NCBI RefSeq assembly: GCF_000429705.1
Contig: NZ_KE386942.1
Coordinates: 327,241 to 391,240 of the forward strand
Reading direction: 5' to 3'
Source: Alteribacter aurantiacus DSM 18675
Lineage (GTDB): Bacteria; Bacillota; Bacilli; Bacillales; Salisediminibacteriaceae
Length of the DNA stretch: 64,000 nt
Shown here one piece after another: positions 17,278 to 26,402 of the stretch. The notes below the pieces were generated by a model. That model was not told the origin of the DNA. It saw only the letters and a list, made by a program, of their open reading frames with translations, and ran no database searches. Both the position numbers and the translations under genes were made by a program. The first letter of the stretch is position 1; every line of letters starts with the position of its first letter.

Positions 17278-18297
17278 TTGATCATTAAACCTCGTCAACC
17301 CTCCCTCGAACTCCTGCAGCTCGAAGCTCTTGAGCCCCGCTTTCCACTCAAACATCTCAATTACCTTTATTTCACAAAAGACATTGGCATGGCACGCTCC
17401 GGATACAGAGGAGAAGAGTCTATTAATTATTACCTTCAAACCATTGCACGCTCAAAGTCAGACTTCCTCTTTCACCACCTACGCCTTCCCGCAGAAGGAT
17501 CCTACTTCCAAATTGATACTCTCATCGTCACCCCAAGCTACCTTCTCATAATTGAAATAAAGAATTTAGGAGGTAGTTCTTTAACATTTAATGGACAAAC
17601 AAATCAAGTGAAGCAAACATTCCCAGATGGGAGAGTAGAAATGAGGGACGACCCACTTCTTCAAGCCAGGCGCCAGCGCAGAAAACTACAGTTGTTCCTC
17701 AAAAACATTCATTTCCCACCTGTTCCCATTGAATATCTCGCTGTCCTCTCAAACAAAAATCCCGAAATCACTTTCTCCCCTGATTATCAGGAAAAAGACC
17801 GCGTCATTAGAAGTACCCACTTAGACTTTTCTGTACTGGAATTGGATGCAAAATACCCTAATCCCATACTCCTTCCTCATGAAATTCACTACTTAAATGA
17901 ACAATTACTTCACTTTCACACTGAATTGCGGGTTGATATTTTTAAAAAATACGAGTTAACAAGAAAGGACATTATAACAGGGGTGAGATGTTCAAACTGT
18001 GGAACAAGCATCATGAAGCGGAGAAAAAGAAGCTGGTTTTGTTTCACATGCCATTACGCTTCCAATCATACCTCCTTAATTGTCGATACATTACGCGATT
18101 ATAGTCTGCTGGTCTCTCCAAAGATAAGCCATCAGGAATTCAGATGGTTTTTTAATATCGAAAGCAGCCAACTTGCGAGCGCATTGTTAAAAAGACTGAA
18201 TCTACCAAGAGAAGGAACCGGAAGAGGAATGCGCTATTTGTTGTCTGAGCTAGTAGATCGAGAGGGTTGGGTAGGCTCCACCCTCCACAAAAGTTAA
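17278..18297 (+). CDS. NERD-domain protein with zinc ribbon
   Basis: A 339-residue protein with a nuclease-related (NERD) domain at about 40-165. Visible are GYRGEESINYYL, then FQIDTLIVTPSYLLIIEIKNLGG with the Asp and Glu-x-Lys of a PD-(D/E)xK-like core. A C-terminal zinc ribbon has CSNCG...CFTCH (about 235-260), and a basic tail follows. I prefer the TTG at 17278 because AAAGGA is nine bases upstream; the ATG at 17269 overlaps that site. DNA processing is plausible from the fold; no function is established. It stands alone between 122-bp direct repeats. Confidence 0.8.
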   Translation: MIIKPRQPSLELLQLEALEPRFPLKHLNYLYFTKDIGMARSGYRGEESINYYLQTIARSKSDFLFHHLRLPAEGSYFQIDTLIVTPSYLLIIEIKNLGGSSLTFNGQTNQVKQTFPDGRVEMRDDPLLQARRQRRKLQLFLKNIHFPPVPIEYLAVLSNKNPEITFSPDYQEKDRVIRSTHLDFSVLELDAKYPNPILLPHEIHYLNEQLLHFHTELRVDIFKKYELTRKDIITGVRCSNCGTSIMKRRKRSWFCFTCHYASNHTSLIVDTLRDYSLLVSPKISHQEFRWFFNIESSQLASALLKRLNLPREGTGRGMRYLLSELVDREGWVGSTLHKS

Positions 18298-18336
18298 CTT
18301 GAACGACTAGTTCTCCTCCGCATTATATGTGGAAAA

Positions 18337-18458
18337 AGAGCTAACTCCGCCTATTTGAAAATAAGTGCGCCAATTACACATTTATCTCCGCCTATTCAAA
18401 AATAAGTACGCCAATTACACACTTATCTCCGCCAAACCCAAAATAAATGGATCATACG
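18337..18458. repeat. 122-bp direct repeat, right of the NERD gene
   Basis: Same length and orientation as 17044-17165, about 94% identical by eye, with the same internal 41-bp periodicity. Confidence 0.85.
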
Positions 18459-18513
18459 CCCCCCGAAACAATCCACGCCCGCGCCACCTCCTCCACTACG
18501 CCCTCTCCCCACC

Positions 18514-18548
18514 AAAAAAACGCCCTGCCATCACTCCCGGCAGGGCGC
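18514..18548 (-). terminator. Terminator of the ABC exporter operon
   Basis: CGCCCTGCC and GGCAGGGCG form a perfect stem; on the minus strand it is followed by seven T residues. Confidence 0.9.
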
Positions 18549-18552
18549 CCCT

Positions 18553-20403
18553 TCAAGACGTCGTTTGCATTTCATCTTTTAACTGACTATGATACAACCC
18601 ATGATAAAACCCTTCCTCTTCCAACAAATCCTCATGGGACCCTTTCTCCACGATCTCACCTTGGTCCAATACAATAATTTGATCGGCGTTTTGGATCGTG
18701 TTCAATCGGTGAGCAATCACAAAGCTGGTGCGCCCTTCCATGAGCCGTTGCAGTGCCTCTTGAATCTTAAGCTCAGTTACCGTGTCGATGCTGCTCGTCG
18801 CCTCATCGAGGATCAAAATCGAAGGATCGGCCAAGATGGCTCTGGCGATCGCCAAAAGCTGGCGCTGACCTTGACTGATCCCGCCTCCATCCACGGAAAG
18901 CTTCGTATCAAATGCATCAGGCATTTTTTCAATAAAGGAGCGCGCGTTGGCGAGACGGGCAGCCTCTTCCACTTCCTCGTCCGTCGCATCCAACCGCCCA
19001 TATCGAATGTTCTCCCGAATTGTCCCTTCAAACAAGAATGAATCCTGAAGCACAAATCCCATATGACGTCGTAGATTCTCTCGCTTCACGGTTGTAATAT
19101 CTTTACCATCAATCGTAATTTTACCGTCCGTCGCTTCATAAAAACGGCTCAGCAAGTTGATGAGCGTTGTCTTTCCGGCTCCAGTCGGCCCTACAAACGC
19201 AACCGTTTCACCTGGTGCCGCTCGAAAACTCAAATCATTGATGGTATCGTCATTTCCTTCATAAGAAAACGATACGTGATTAAAACGAACCGCTCCGGCC
19301 ACACCGTTAAGCTCACCAGCGTCCTCTTCATCATTGGCTTCTTCTTCCTCATCAATAATGTTAAACACACGCTCCGCACCAGCCACGGCAGATAGCAACA
19401 AGTTAAACTGGTTTGCCAAGTCGTTTAACGGCCTCGTGAACTGCCTCGCGTATTCAGCGAAAATCACAATGACTCCAATCGAGACCATTCCGTTTAAAGC
19501 AAGGATCCCACCAACAAACGCAATGACCGCAAAGCTCAAGTTGTTTAGGGTATTCATAAGCTTTGGAATAAACCCTGAGAACGTTTGCGCCCAGAAGGCC
19601 GTCCCCCGAAGCTGTTCGTTTTTTTCCATAAACTCAGCAATCACTTTTTCCTCTTGTGAGAACGTCTTTACAATACGCTGCCCGCTCATTGTCTCTTGGA
19701 TGTAGCCGTTCAGCTCTCCCAAGTTCCTTTGTTGAGCTTTAAAAAGTTTGCTCGTACGCTTTGTGATCCATTTCATCCCAAACACCATCGCCGGTACAAT
19801 CAGCATCGTAATCACTGTCATCAGAGGACTGAGCCAGAGCATGACGGCAATGGTTCCAACGAGGGTGAGGATACTTGAAACAACCTGAATCACTGAGCTG
19901 TTTAACGTGTTACTCACGTTTTCCATATCATTTGTCACACGGCTCATCAAGTCTCCATGTTGCCGCTTATCAAAGAATGGGATCGGTAGCTTGTGAAGAT
20001 GTCGGAATAGCTTCGTACGCATCTTAAACACCGTATCTTGAGCAATTCGAATCATCCACATATGTTGCTGCCACACACTCAAGGAATGCAGAAGGTACAC
20101 TACCGCTAGAGCGAGGAGCATGTAACCAAACGTCCCAAGCTCGTTGTTGACAATGTAATTGTCAATGGATACCCCGACTAAAAACGGTCCTAAAAGGGCC
20201 ATGGCAGAACTTAACACAATCATAAGAATCACGTACGTTAACAGCCCTTTGCTTTCTGCTAAATAACCACCGACTCTTTTGACTGTTCCCCAAAAGTTAT
20301 CCGTTTTCGGCTTTTGAAACGAGTAAGCACCGGGCTTTTTCGCTTCAATATGATCCAAGTCGATTTTTTTATACTGGAAAGGCTTTTTCAACTCGTTAAG
20401 CAT
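18553..20403 (-). CDS. ABC exporter half-transporter, second subunit (YfiC-like)
   Basis: A 616-residue type IV ABC exporter half: six membrane helices (about 55-345) then an ATPase with Walker A GPTGAGKTT (about 408), signature ISQGQRQ (about 510) and Walker B ILILDEATSSID (about 530). The signature is ISQGQ instead of LSGGQ, as often seen in asymmetric heterodimers. I chose ATG 20403 because GGGAGGG precedes it; the frame runs 34 codons further upstream inside the partner gene. It overlaps the first subunit by 8 bases. The pair resembles B. subtilis YfiB/YfiC multidrug-type exporters; the substrate is unknown. Confidence 0.87.
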   Translation of the reverse strand: MLNELKKPFQYKKIDLDHIEAKKPGAYSFQKPKTDNFWGTVKRVGGYLAESKGLLTYVILMIVLSSAMALLGPFLVGVSIDNYIVNNELGTFGYMLLALAVVYLLHSLSVWQQHMWMIRIAQDTVFKMRTKLFRHLHKLPIPFFDKRQHGDLMSRVTNDMENVSNTLNSSVIQVVSSILTLVGTIAVMLWLSPLMTVITMLIVPAMVFGMKWITKRTSKLFKAQQRNLGELNGYIQETMSGQRIVKTFSQEEKVIAEFMEKNEQLRGTAFWAQTFSGFIPKLMNTLNNLSFAVIAFVGGILALNGMVSIGVIVIFAEYARQFTRPLNDLANQFNLLLSAVAGAERVFNIIDEEEEANDEEDAGELNGVAGAVRFNHVSFSYEGNDDTINDLSFRAAPGETVAFVGPTGAGKTTLINLLSRFYEATDGKITIDGKDITTVKRENLRRHMGFVLQDSFLFEGTIRENIRYGRLDATDEEVEEAARLANARSFIEKMPDAFDTKLSVDGGGISQGQRQLLAIARAILADPSILILDEATSSIDTVTELKIQEALQRLMEGRTSFVIAHRLNTIQNADQIIVLDQGEIVEKGSHEDLLEEEGFYHGLYHSQLKDEMQTTS

Positions 20404-22126
20404 GGTCTGCCCTCCCCTCTCCGATTTGGGACTCGTAAATGCGCTGATACAGTGAGGAGTGTTCCAACAGTTCATCATGGGTTCCTTCTGCCGTAATTCT
20501 TCCATCCTCTACTAAAAGGACTTTATCCGCGTTGATGGTCGTACTCATCTTTTGCGTTATCAATAGAGTCGTGCATTGATACGTATCCAATGCATCCAAC
20601 AGTTTCGCTTCGGTTTTCATATCAAGCGCGCTCGTGCTGTCGTCCAAAAGAAGAATTTTCGGCTTTCGAACGAGAGCCCTGGCAATGGACAGACGTTGCT
20701 TTTGTCCTCCCGAGAGGTTCACGCCTTTTTGACCCAATTCGGTCTCGTATCCATTCGGAAGTTTGGCAATCGTATCGTGAATTTGCGCACTTTTAGCCGC
20801 CTGTTCGATTTCTTCCATTGAAGCATCTTCTTTTCCCCACAAAATGTTGTTCTTAATGGAACCGGTAAAAAGCATCGCTTCTTGGGGAACAAACCCGATC
20901 TGTTTTCGAAGCCGCTCCATCGTTACATTGCTTATATCGGTGCCATCAATAAAAACCGTCCCTTTGTCCGGATCATACAAGCGTGGGATAAGCTGAAAGA
21001 GAGACGATTTCCCCGATCCGGTCGCACCCATTATCGCCACTTTCTCACCAGGATTCACTTGGAATGAGAGATCGTCAAGGACGGGCGTTTCGGTACCTGG
21101 ATAAGCAAATGACACACGGTCAAAGGCAATTTTTCCGTCATGAATACGCTTGTTCGGATCTGCATCTTCTCGATCTTTAAGATCCACCTCTTCATTTAAG
21201 ACATCAGCCACACGACTAGCAGATGCTTTCGCTCGTGAAAAGATCATGATGATCATAGAAAAGACGGTCATCGCTCCACTCATGCGCGTCGTGTAGTTTA
21301 CGATCGCCACCACTTCACCGACCGTCGCACCGCCAGTGTTCACTTGAAAACTACCAAACCACAGGACCGCCATAATACTCAAGTTCATAATCAACAAAAT
21401 GATCGGCATTGTAATTTCAACTGTTCGAAGAGCACGAACCGTACGATCTTTAAGCTCGCCGCTCGCTTTTATAAATCGCTTGTTTTCATGCTTACGCCGG
21501 GTAAATGCCTTAATCAGGCGAATACCTGCCAAATTCTCTTGCACAACCCCGTTTACGTTATCCACACGTTGCTGGACTTCTTTAAACAACCGCCCAGCAC
21601 GCTTCATTATTAATAGAAGAAACGCAAGCAAAAGGGGCACACCAACGACGAGAATGAGGGCGAGAGTAGGGTTAACGAGAAAAGCCATCACAACACTACC
21701 AATCACGAGGAGAGGTGCACGAAGCATAATCCGTAGACTCATAAACAACGTGTTTTGAAGCTGCGTCACGTCGTTTGTCATTCTCGTAATCAGCGATGAG
21801 GTCGGATACTTACTAAAGTTTGAAAATGAAAAGCCTTGTATCTTGCGAAAGAGCTTACTCCGAAGGTCAAAGCCAGTACCTTGGCTCGTGTGGGCCGCAA
21901 AAAAGGAGTTCGTGATCCCCGCTGCAAAGGCAACGAGAGACGAAGCAACCATAATGCCACCCCAATACATGACCTGTGACAAATCACCCGCCACAATCCC
22001 ATCATCAATGATTCGACTCATAAAATAAGGATGTAGCAATTCCACCGCCAGCTCCACCAACGTCAACGTGAGAGCTACGTAGATTGCCAGTTTGTATGGC
22101 TTTAAAAAAGGAAATAACGTTCTCAT
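20396..22126 (-). CDS. ABC exporter half-transporter, first subunit (YfiB-like)
   Basis: A 576-residue ABC exporter half with a six-helix membrane domain (about 10-300) and an ATPase with GATGSGKSS (about 365), LSGGQKQRLS (about 469) and ILLLDDSTSALD (about 490). The Walker B motif has Asp-Asp-Ser in place of Asp-Glu-Ala, so the catalytic Glu is replaced by Asp: the degenerate site expected in a heterodimeric exporter. ATG 22126 is chosen because GGAGG is eight bases upstream. It is first in a two-gene operon, and a MarR-like palindrome lies about 90 bp upstream. Confidence 0.87.
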   Translation of the reverse strand: MRTLFPFLKPYKLAIYVALTLTLVELAVELLHPYFMSRIIDDGIVAGDLSQVMYWGGIMVASSLVAFAAGITNSFFAAHTSQGTGFDLRSKLFRKIQGFSFSNFSKYPTSSLITRMTNDVTQLQNTLFMSLRIMLRAPLLVIGSVVMAFLVNPTLALILVVGVPLLLAFLLLIMKRAGRLFKEVQQRVDNVNGVVQENLAGIRLIKAFTRRKHENKRFIKASGELKDRTVRALRTVEITMPIILLIMNLSIMAVLWFGSFQVNTGGATVGEVVAIVNYTTRMSGAMTVFSMIIMIFSRAKASASRVADVLNEEVDLKDREDADPNKRIHDGKIAFDRVSFAYPGTETPVLDDLSFQVNPGEKVAIMGATGSGKSSLFQLIPRLYDPDKGTVFIDGTDISNVTMERLRKQIGFVPQEAMLFTGSIKNNILWGKEDASMEEIEQAAKSAQIHDTIAKLPNGYETELGQKGVNLSGGQKQRLSIARALVRKPKILLLDDSTSALDMKTEAKLLDALDTYQCTTLLITQKMSTTINADKVLLVEDGRITAEGTHDELLEHSSLYQRIYESQIGEGRADHA

Positions 22127-22209
22127 GCTGAGGTCCTCCAATATGGCATTCAGTACCCATTTGTATTCCGTAATGGGAAAATTCAGAAATCAAATCCCGT
22201 ATAAGTTCA

Positions 22210-22225
22210 ATAAACTAAAGTTTAT
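22210..22225 (-). promoter_or_regulatory. MarR-like palindrome upstream of the ABC exporter
   Basis: ATAAACT-AA-AGTTTAT is a perfect 7-bp inverted repeat with a 2-base centre about 85 bp before the exporter start. Size and AT-rich arms fit MarR-family operators. No regulator gene is adjacent. Confidence 0.4.
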
Positions 22226-22619
22226 CATAATTTCATGTGTTTCGGGTAACGAAATGTGCTCGAGTAGGTCTAGCATAAAAGACGTTAGGGGTTATTAACT
22301 GGAGCAATAGATCCAGCTCGTCTCGATCTTTCGGATATCGTATGATCCACTTGTTTCTAGTTTGTCCGAGTTATTAGAGTGATTGCTCCAGATATTTTTG
22401 GGTTGATCCATTTATTTTAAAGTTGAACCACTTATCCGAGATTCCTTCCAGTTAGCACCGCTTCCCAATTTTAGGTCTAAACCCTTTCATACTCCCCCCT
22501 CCCCACACCAGCCGAAAAAACGGCCCAATTCAGCCACCTATACGTCACTCCAAAACTAAAATTATCTGACTTTTCAAACAAAAACTCCCATTTCTCTACG
22601 TTTTCCTCCACTCATTCAA

Positions 22620-22636
22620 TTGGCACCACATTTGCA
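22620..22636 (+). promoter_or_regulatory. Sigma-54 (-24/-12) promoter of the aldehyde dehydrogenase operon
   Basis: TTGGCAC, five bases, then TTGCA, with GG and GC exactly ten bases apart. This matches the sigma-54 consensus essentially perfectly. It lies 47 bp before the ATG. A sigma-54 activator is encoded 2.2 kb past the end of this gene. Confidence 0.88.
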
Positions 22637-22682
22637 TTACTTGTAAGCGGTTACATAATTTTAGCTTAGAGGGGGATTCATC

Positions 22683-24203
22683 ATGATTTATAGCAATCCG
22701 AATACCGATGGTTCAAAGGTTCAATTCAAATCAAAGTACGATAACTTTATTAATGGCGAGTGGAAAGCGCCTGTTAAAGGAGAGTATTTCGAGAACGTAT
22801 CACCAGTTACAGGACAAGTATTTTGTGAAATTGCTCGTTCGACCTCTGACGATATCGACCTCGCACTCGATGCGGCACATGCTGCAAAAGCAAGCTGGGG
22901 GCAAACATCGACGACGGAGCGCTCCAATATCTTGCTTAAGATTGCCGATCGTATGGAAGAAAACTTGGAAATGCTTGCAGTAGCCGAAACGTGGGACAAC
23001 GGAAAAGCCGTTCGCGAAACCCTGAATGCTGACCTGCCACTGGCAATCGACCACTTCCGCTATTTTGCCAGCGCCATTCGCTCCCAAGAAGGCACGAACA
23101 GCCAAATCGATAACGATACGGTGGCCTACCACTTCCATGAGCCCCTTGGTGTTGTTGGTCAAATCATTCCTTGGAACTTCCCGCTTCTGATGGCCACGTG
23201 GAAGCTTGCGCCGGCTCTTGCTGCAGGAAACTGTGTCGTATTAAAACCGGCTGAACAAACACCGGCCTCCATCTTCGTATGGCTTGAGCTCATCCAGGAT
23301 CTCCTGCCAAAAGGTGTCTTAAACGTGGTGAGCGGCTTCGGTGTGGAAGCAGGAAAGCCACTTGCCTCCAGTGATCGCATTGCGAAGATTGCCTTCACAG
23401 GTGAGACGACAACGGGACGCTTAATCATGCAGTATGCGTCTGAAAATATTATTCCGGTCACACTCGAGCTTGGTGGAAAATCGCCGAACATCTTCTTCCC
23501 GGATGTCTTGGACGAAGATGACGCCTTTTTAAACAAAGCAGTTGAAGGGTTTGTCATGTTTGCCCTTAACCAAGGTGAAGTATGTACCTGTCCTTCACGA
23601 GCGCTCGTTCACGAGTCCATCTACGACAAGTTCATGGAGCGCGTGGTCGAGCGTGTAAAACAAATTAAAACAGGGAATCCCCTGGATACCGACACGATGA
23701 TGGGAGCTCAAGCGTCTCAAGAACAGCTTGAAAAAATCCTGTCTTATCTCGATATCGGAAAACAAGAAGGAGCCGAGTGTCTCATTGGTGGGGATCGCAA
23801 TCAGCTTGAAGGCGACTTCAAAGACGGATATTACGTACAGCCGACCATCTTCAAAGGGGACAACAAAATGCGCGTGTTCCAAGAAGAGATCTTCGGACCG
23901 GTTGTGTCTGTGACTACGTTTAAAACACCGGAAGAAGCTCTTGAAATTGCGAATGATACTCTATACGGACTTGGCGCCGGTGTTTGGACGCGTAACATCA
24001 ACACCGCTTACCGCTTTGGCCGAAACATTGAAGCCGGACGAGTATGGACGAACTGCTACCATGCGTATCCAGCACACGCAGCCTTTGGCGGATACAAAAA
24101 ATCCGGTATTGGCCGTGAGAACCACCACATGATGCTTAACCATTACCAACAAACGAAGAACCTTCTCGTCAGCTACAGCGAAGATGCTCTTGGATTCTTT
24201 TAA
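22683..24203 (+). CDS. NAD-dependent aldehyde dehydrogenase (AldB/ExaC type)
   Basis: A 506-residue cytoplasmic aldehyde dehydrogenase oxidising an aldehyde (likely acetaldehyde in this subgroup) to the acid. It has the active-site block NQGEVCTCPSRALVH (about 295-310) with catalytic Cys, the Glu in TLELGGKSPNIFF (about 262) and the NAD-binding FTGETTTGR (about 239). The C-terminal AAFGGYKKSGIGREN is typical. The start is ATG after AGAGGGGG. A sigma-54 promoter drives it and a DUF779 gene follows 25 bases later, a pairing common for AldB-type enzymes. Confidence 0.93.
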   Translation: MIYSNPNTDGSKVQFKSKYDNFINGEWKAPVKGEYFENVSPVTGQVFCEIARSTSDDIDLALDAAHAAKASWGQTSTTERSNILLKIADRMEENLEMLAVAETWDNGKAVRETLNADLPLAIDHFRYFASAIRSQEGTNSQIDNDTVAYHFHEPLGVVGQIIPWNFPLLMATWKLAPALAAGNCVVLKPAEQTPASIFVWLELIQDLLPKGVLNVVSGFGVEAGKPLASSDRIAKIAFTGETTTGRLIMQYASENIIPVTLELGGKSPNIFFPDVLDEDDAFLNKAVEGFVMFALNQGEVCTCPSRALVHESIYDKFMERVVERVKQIKTGNPLDTDTMMGAQASQEQLEKILSYLDIGKQEGAECLIGGDRNQLEGDFKDGYYVQPTIFKGDNKMRVFQEEIFGPVVSVTTFKTPEEALEIANDTLYGLGAGVWTRNINTAYRFGRNIEAGRVWTNCYHAYPAHAAFGGYKKSGIGRENHHMMLNHYQQTKNLLVSYSEDALGFF

Positions 24204-24228
24204 ACCACACTTATAAGGAGGCACTCAC

Positions 24229-24582
24229 ATGGTCGATCGTGTAACCGCAACAGATGAAGCGTTAGTGCTTATTGAAAAGCTAAAGGACAAATTCGGTCCT
24301 GTCATGTTTCACCAATCAGGTGGCTGTTGTGACGGCAGCTCTCCCATGTGTTATCCCGATGGTGATTTTCGCATCGGCCAATCCGATGTAAAGCTCGGAG
24401 ACATTGGCGGTAGCCCGTTCTACATGTCAAAAGATCAGTACAACTATTGGAAGCACACGCAATTGATCATCGACGTCGTTGACGGACGAGGCGGCATGTT
24501 CTCCCTTGAAGGACCTGAAGGGAAGCGCTTCTTGACACGCTCTCGTGTCTTTTCAGAAGAAGAACGTAAACAATTAACCTAA
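24229..24582 (+). CDS. DUF779 protein
   Basis: A 117-residue DUF779 protein, cotranscribed with the aldehyde dehydrogenase (25-base gap, AAGGAGG before ATG). Conserved features are FHQSGGCCDGSSPMCYPDGDF (about residues 25-45), with a Cys-Cys pair and a third Cys that may bind metal, and LGDIGGSPFYMS. The family often accompanies acetaldehyde dehydrogenases; its function is unknown. Confidence 0.9.
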   Translation: MVDRVTATDEALVLIEKLKDKFGPVMFHQSGGCCDGSSPMCYPDGDFRIGQSDVKLGDIGGSPFYMSKDQYNYWKHTQLIIDVVDGRGGMFSLEGPEGKRFLTRSRVFSEEERKQLT

Positions 24583-24588
24583 CACCTT

Positions 24589-24676
24589 AGCACCCTGCTA
24601 TGTTTAAACGAAGGCACTGAGAAAGTTAAAAGTCAAACTTTCTCAAAGCCTTCTGTTCAAACCGTTGCAGGGTGCT
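24589..24676. repeat. Long two-part hairpin of the CACTGAAAAAGT family
   Basis: The outer arms AGCACCCTGC (24589-24598) and GCAGGGTGCT (24667-24676) are perfect. The inner arms carry GAAGGCACTGAGAAAGTT and AACTTTCTCAAAGCCTTC. The inner A-to-G change relative to other copies is matched by T-to-C in the other arm. It lies between the DUF779 gene and the acyl-CoA dehydrogenase. Confidence 0.75.
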
Positions 24677-24709
24677 TCCCTATTCTAAACCAGAGAAGGT
24701 GAAAACGAG

Positions 24710-26365
24710 ATGAACATGTATTCAAGCGATCCCTTGCTGCAAGAGATCTTAAAAGACACGTTAGATGCTGATTTTTTCGAGTGGGCCAACCGGGAGCTGA
24801 CCAACTTCGGTAACGAATGCGCCACCGTTATAGACGAACGCGCCAAACATACGGATCGTGACGGCCAACCCAAACTCGACCCCTACGATCGCTATGGTCA
24901 CGAACAGCCACATGTCTGGGTAAACGAAGGCTACAAACAAACCATCAAAGACACCTACAACCGCGGAATCGTCGGCTACATACATAAACCCATTCCTGAG
25001 CTGGGCCACAAAGGAAACTACCTGTACTCCTTTGCCCAAGGCTACCTCTTATCTCAAGCAGAACCAGGCTTTTATTGTCCCGTTACCCTCACCATGGCCA
25101 CCGCCTACTTAGTCGAACAATACGCTGACGAAGACCTTAAAGAAAAATATCTGCCGCACATCCTCTCCACAGGCGACGAAGAACTTTATGAAGGAGCCAC
25201 CTTCCTCACAGAACGACAAGGAGGCTCAGATGTTGGGGCAAACGAAACACGAGCCGAATACGATGCAGAGCATGATTGCTACCGGTTGCACGGCTTAAAA
25301 TACTTTGCCAGCAATGCCGGCATGTGCGGCGTCGCAACCGTTTTGGCACGACCCGAAGGGGCACCCGCTGGAACAAAAGGACTCGCCCTCTTTTTAGTAC
25401 CATGGGAAAAAGGCCCAAGTGAGAAGTCCGGCATCAGAATCCGCCGCCTTAAAGACAAACTCGGTGTACGAGCCGTTCCATCAGGAGAAGTAGAATTCAA
25501 CGGCTCCAAAGCCTACTTGATTGGGCAAAAAGAGCGTGGCTTCTACTACATGATGGAAGCTTTGAACCTGTCACGGATATGCAACGCTGTCGCGTCCATC
25601 GGCATCATGCGACGAGCCTTCGCCGAATCTTACAGCTATACCAATGAAAGGGACGCATTCGGGAGATCACTCGCTCACTATCCGATGATTCAAGACTCCC
25701 TTGTGAAAATGAACGTGAAACTCGAAGCCGAAACGAGAACCGTATTCAAACTCGTGACCGAGTTTGATCATTGGTATCAACATCACTCTCCTGACGACGG
25801 TATGCTCAGACTATTGATTGCCCTCGTCAAAGCAGAAACAGCGGAAGAAGCCATTCATTTTTCTCACGAAGCAATCGAAATGCACGGTGGAAACGGCTAT
25901 ATCGAGGACTTCATCACCCCTCGTCTCCTTCGTGATGCTCAAGTGCTCACCGTGTGGGAAGGGACCGCTAATATACTTGGCTTAGAAGTTCTCCGGTTAT
26001 TTAACAAATACAATACCGGTAACCTCTTTGTAAAACGAATGAAAAAAGAACTTGCCGCCTGCGCGGATTCAATTGAAAAGGTCGAACTCAATCAGTGTCT
26101 TACATGGCTCGAAGAAGACATATCCGATCTCGACGAAATGGACGAAGGGGAAAAAACCCGGCGAATCAAACCTCTTCAAAAGAAAATGGTATCCGTGCTT
26201 GAAGCCGTCACTTTGTTGGAAGCAGCTCGAGACGAAAGAAGTCAAAAGGTAGCCCAAGTGTATGCAGAACACTTCGTCTATCCACTTTGGGGTAACACCC
26301 AAGAACCATGGTCACTAGAAGACGGAAAGCTGATCCTCACACAAAAGCAACGTGTGAAACCATAA
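24710..26365 (+). CDS. Acyl-CoA dehydrogenase-family protein
   Basis: A 551-residue FAD-dependent acyl-CoA dehydrogenase, longer than the usual 380. It is of the class with an N-terminal extension and a C-terminal helical tail (about 440-551). Visible are FLTERQGGSDVGANET (about 163-178), GLKYFASNAGMCGVA (about 193), YTNERDAFGRSL (about 305), and AIEMHGGNGYIED with the DAQVLTVWEGTANIL block (about 386-425). It oxidises an acyl-CoA thioester; chain length cannot be read. GAGAAGGTG precedes the ATG. It may be read from the sigma-54 promoter together with the two upstream genes or from its own promoter. Confidence 0.87.
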   Translation: MNMYSSDPLLQEILKDTLDADFFEWANRELTNFGNECATVIDERAKHTDRDGQPKLDPYDRYGHEQPHVWVNEGYKQTIKDTYNRGIVGYIHKPIPELGHKGNYLYSFAQGYLLSQAEPGFYCPVTLTMATAYLVEQYADEDLKEKYLPHILSTGDEELYEGATFLTERQGGSDVGANETRAEYDAEHDCYRLHGLKYFASNAGMCGVATVLARPEGAPAGTKGLALFLVPWEKGPSEKSGIRIRRLKDKLGVRAVPSGEVEFNGSKAYLIGQKERGFYYMMEALNLSRICNAVASIGIMRRAFAESYSYTNERDAFGRSLAHYPMIQDSLVKMNVKLEAETRTVFKLVTEFDHWYQHHSPDDGMLRLLIALVKAETAEEAIHFSHEAIEMHGGNGYIEDFITPRLLRDAQVLTVWEGTANILGLEVLRLFNKYNTGNLFVKRMKKELAACADSIEKVELNQCLTWLEEDISDLDEMDEGEKTRRIKPLQKKMVSVLEAVTLLEAARDERSQKVAQVYAEHFVYPLWGNTQEPWSLEDGKLILTQKQRVKP

Positions 26366-26368
26366 CAA

Positions 26369-26402
26369 ATAGACTCAGGAGCAAGACTTCTCCTGAGTCT
26401 AT
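26369..26402. terminator. Bidirectional terminator
   Basis: ATAGACTCAGGAG and CTCCTGAGTCTAT, a perfect 13-bp stem, between the convergent acyl-CoA dehydrogenase and sigma-54 activator genes. Confidence 0.88.

Larger units (their letters stand above)
22127..22682. other. Divergent intergenic region, ABC exporter / aldehyde dehydrogenase
   Basis: 556 bp without a gene. It holds a palindrome near the exporter (22210-22225), an inverted pair GGAGCAAT (22301-22308) / ATTGCTCC (22382-22389), a stretch with GATCCACTTGTT/GATCCATTTATT motifs, and a sigma-54 promoter (22620-22636). The inverted pair is a candidate upstream site for the sigma-54 activator. Confidence 0.5.
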
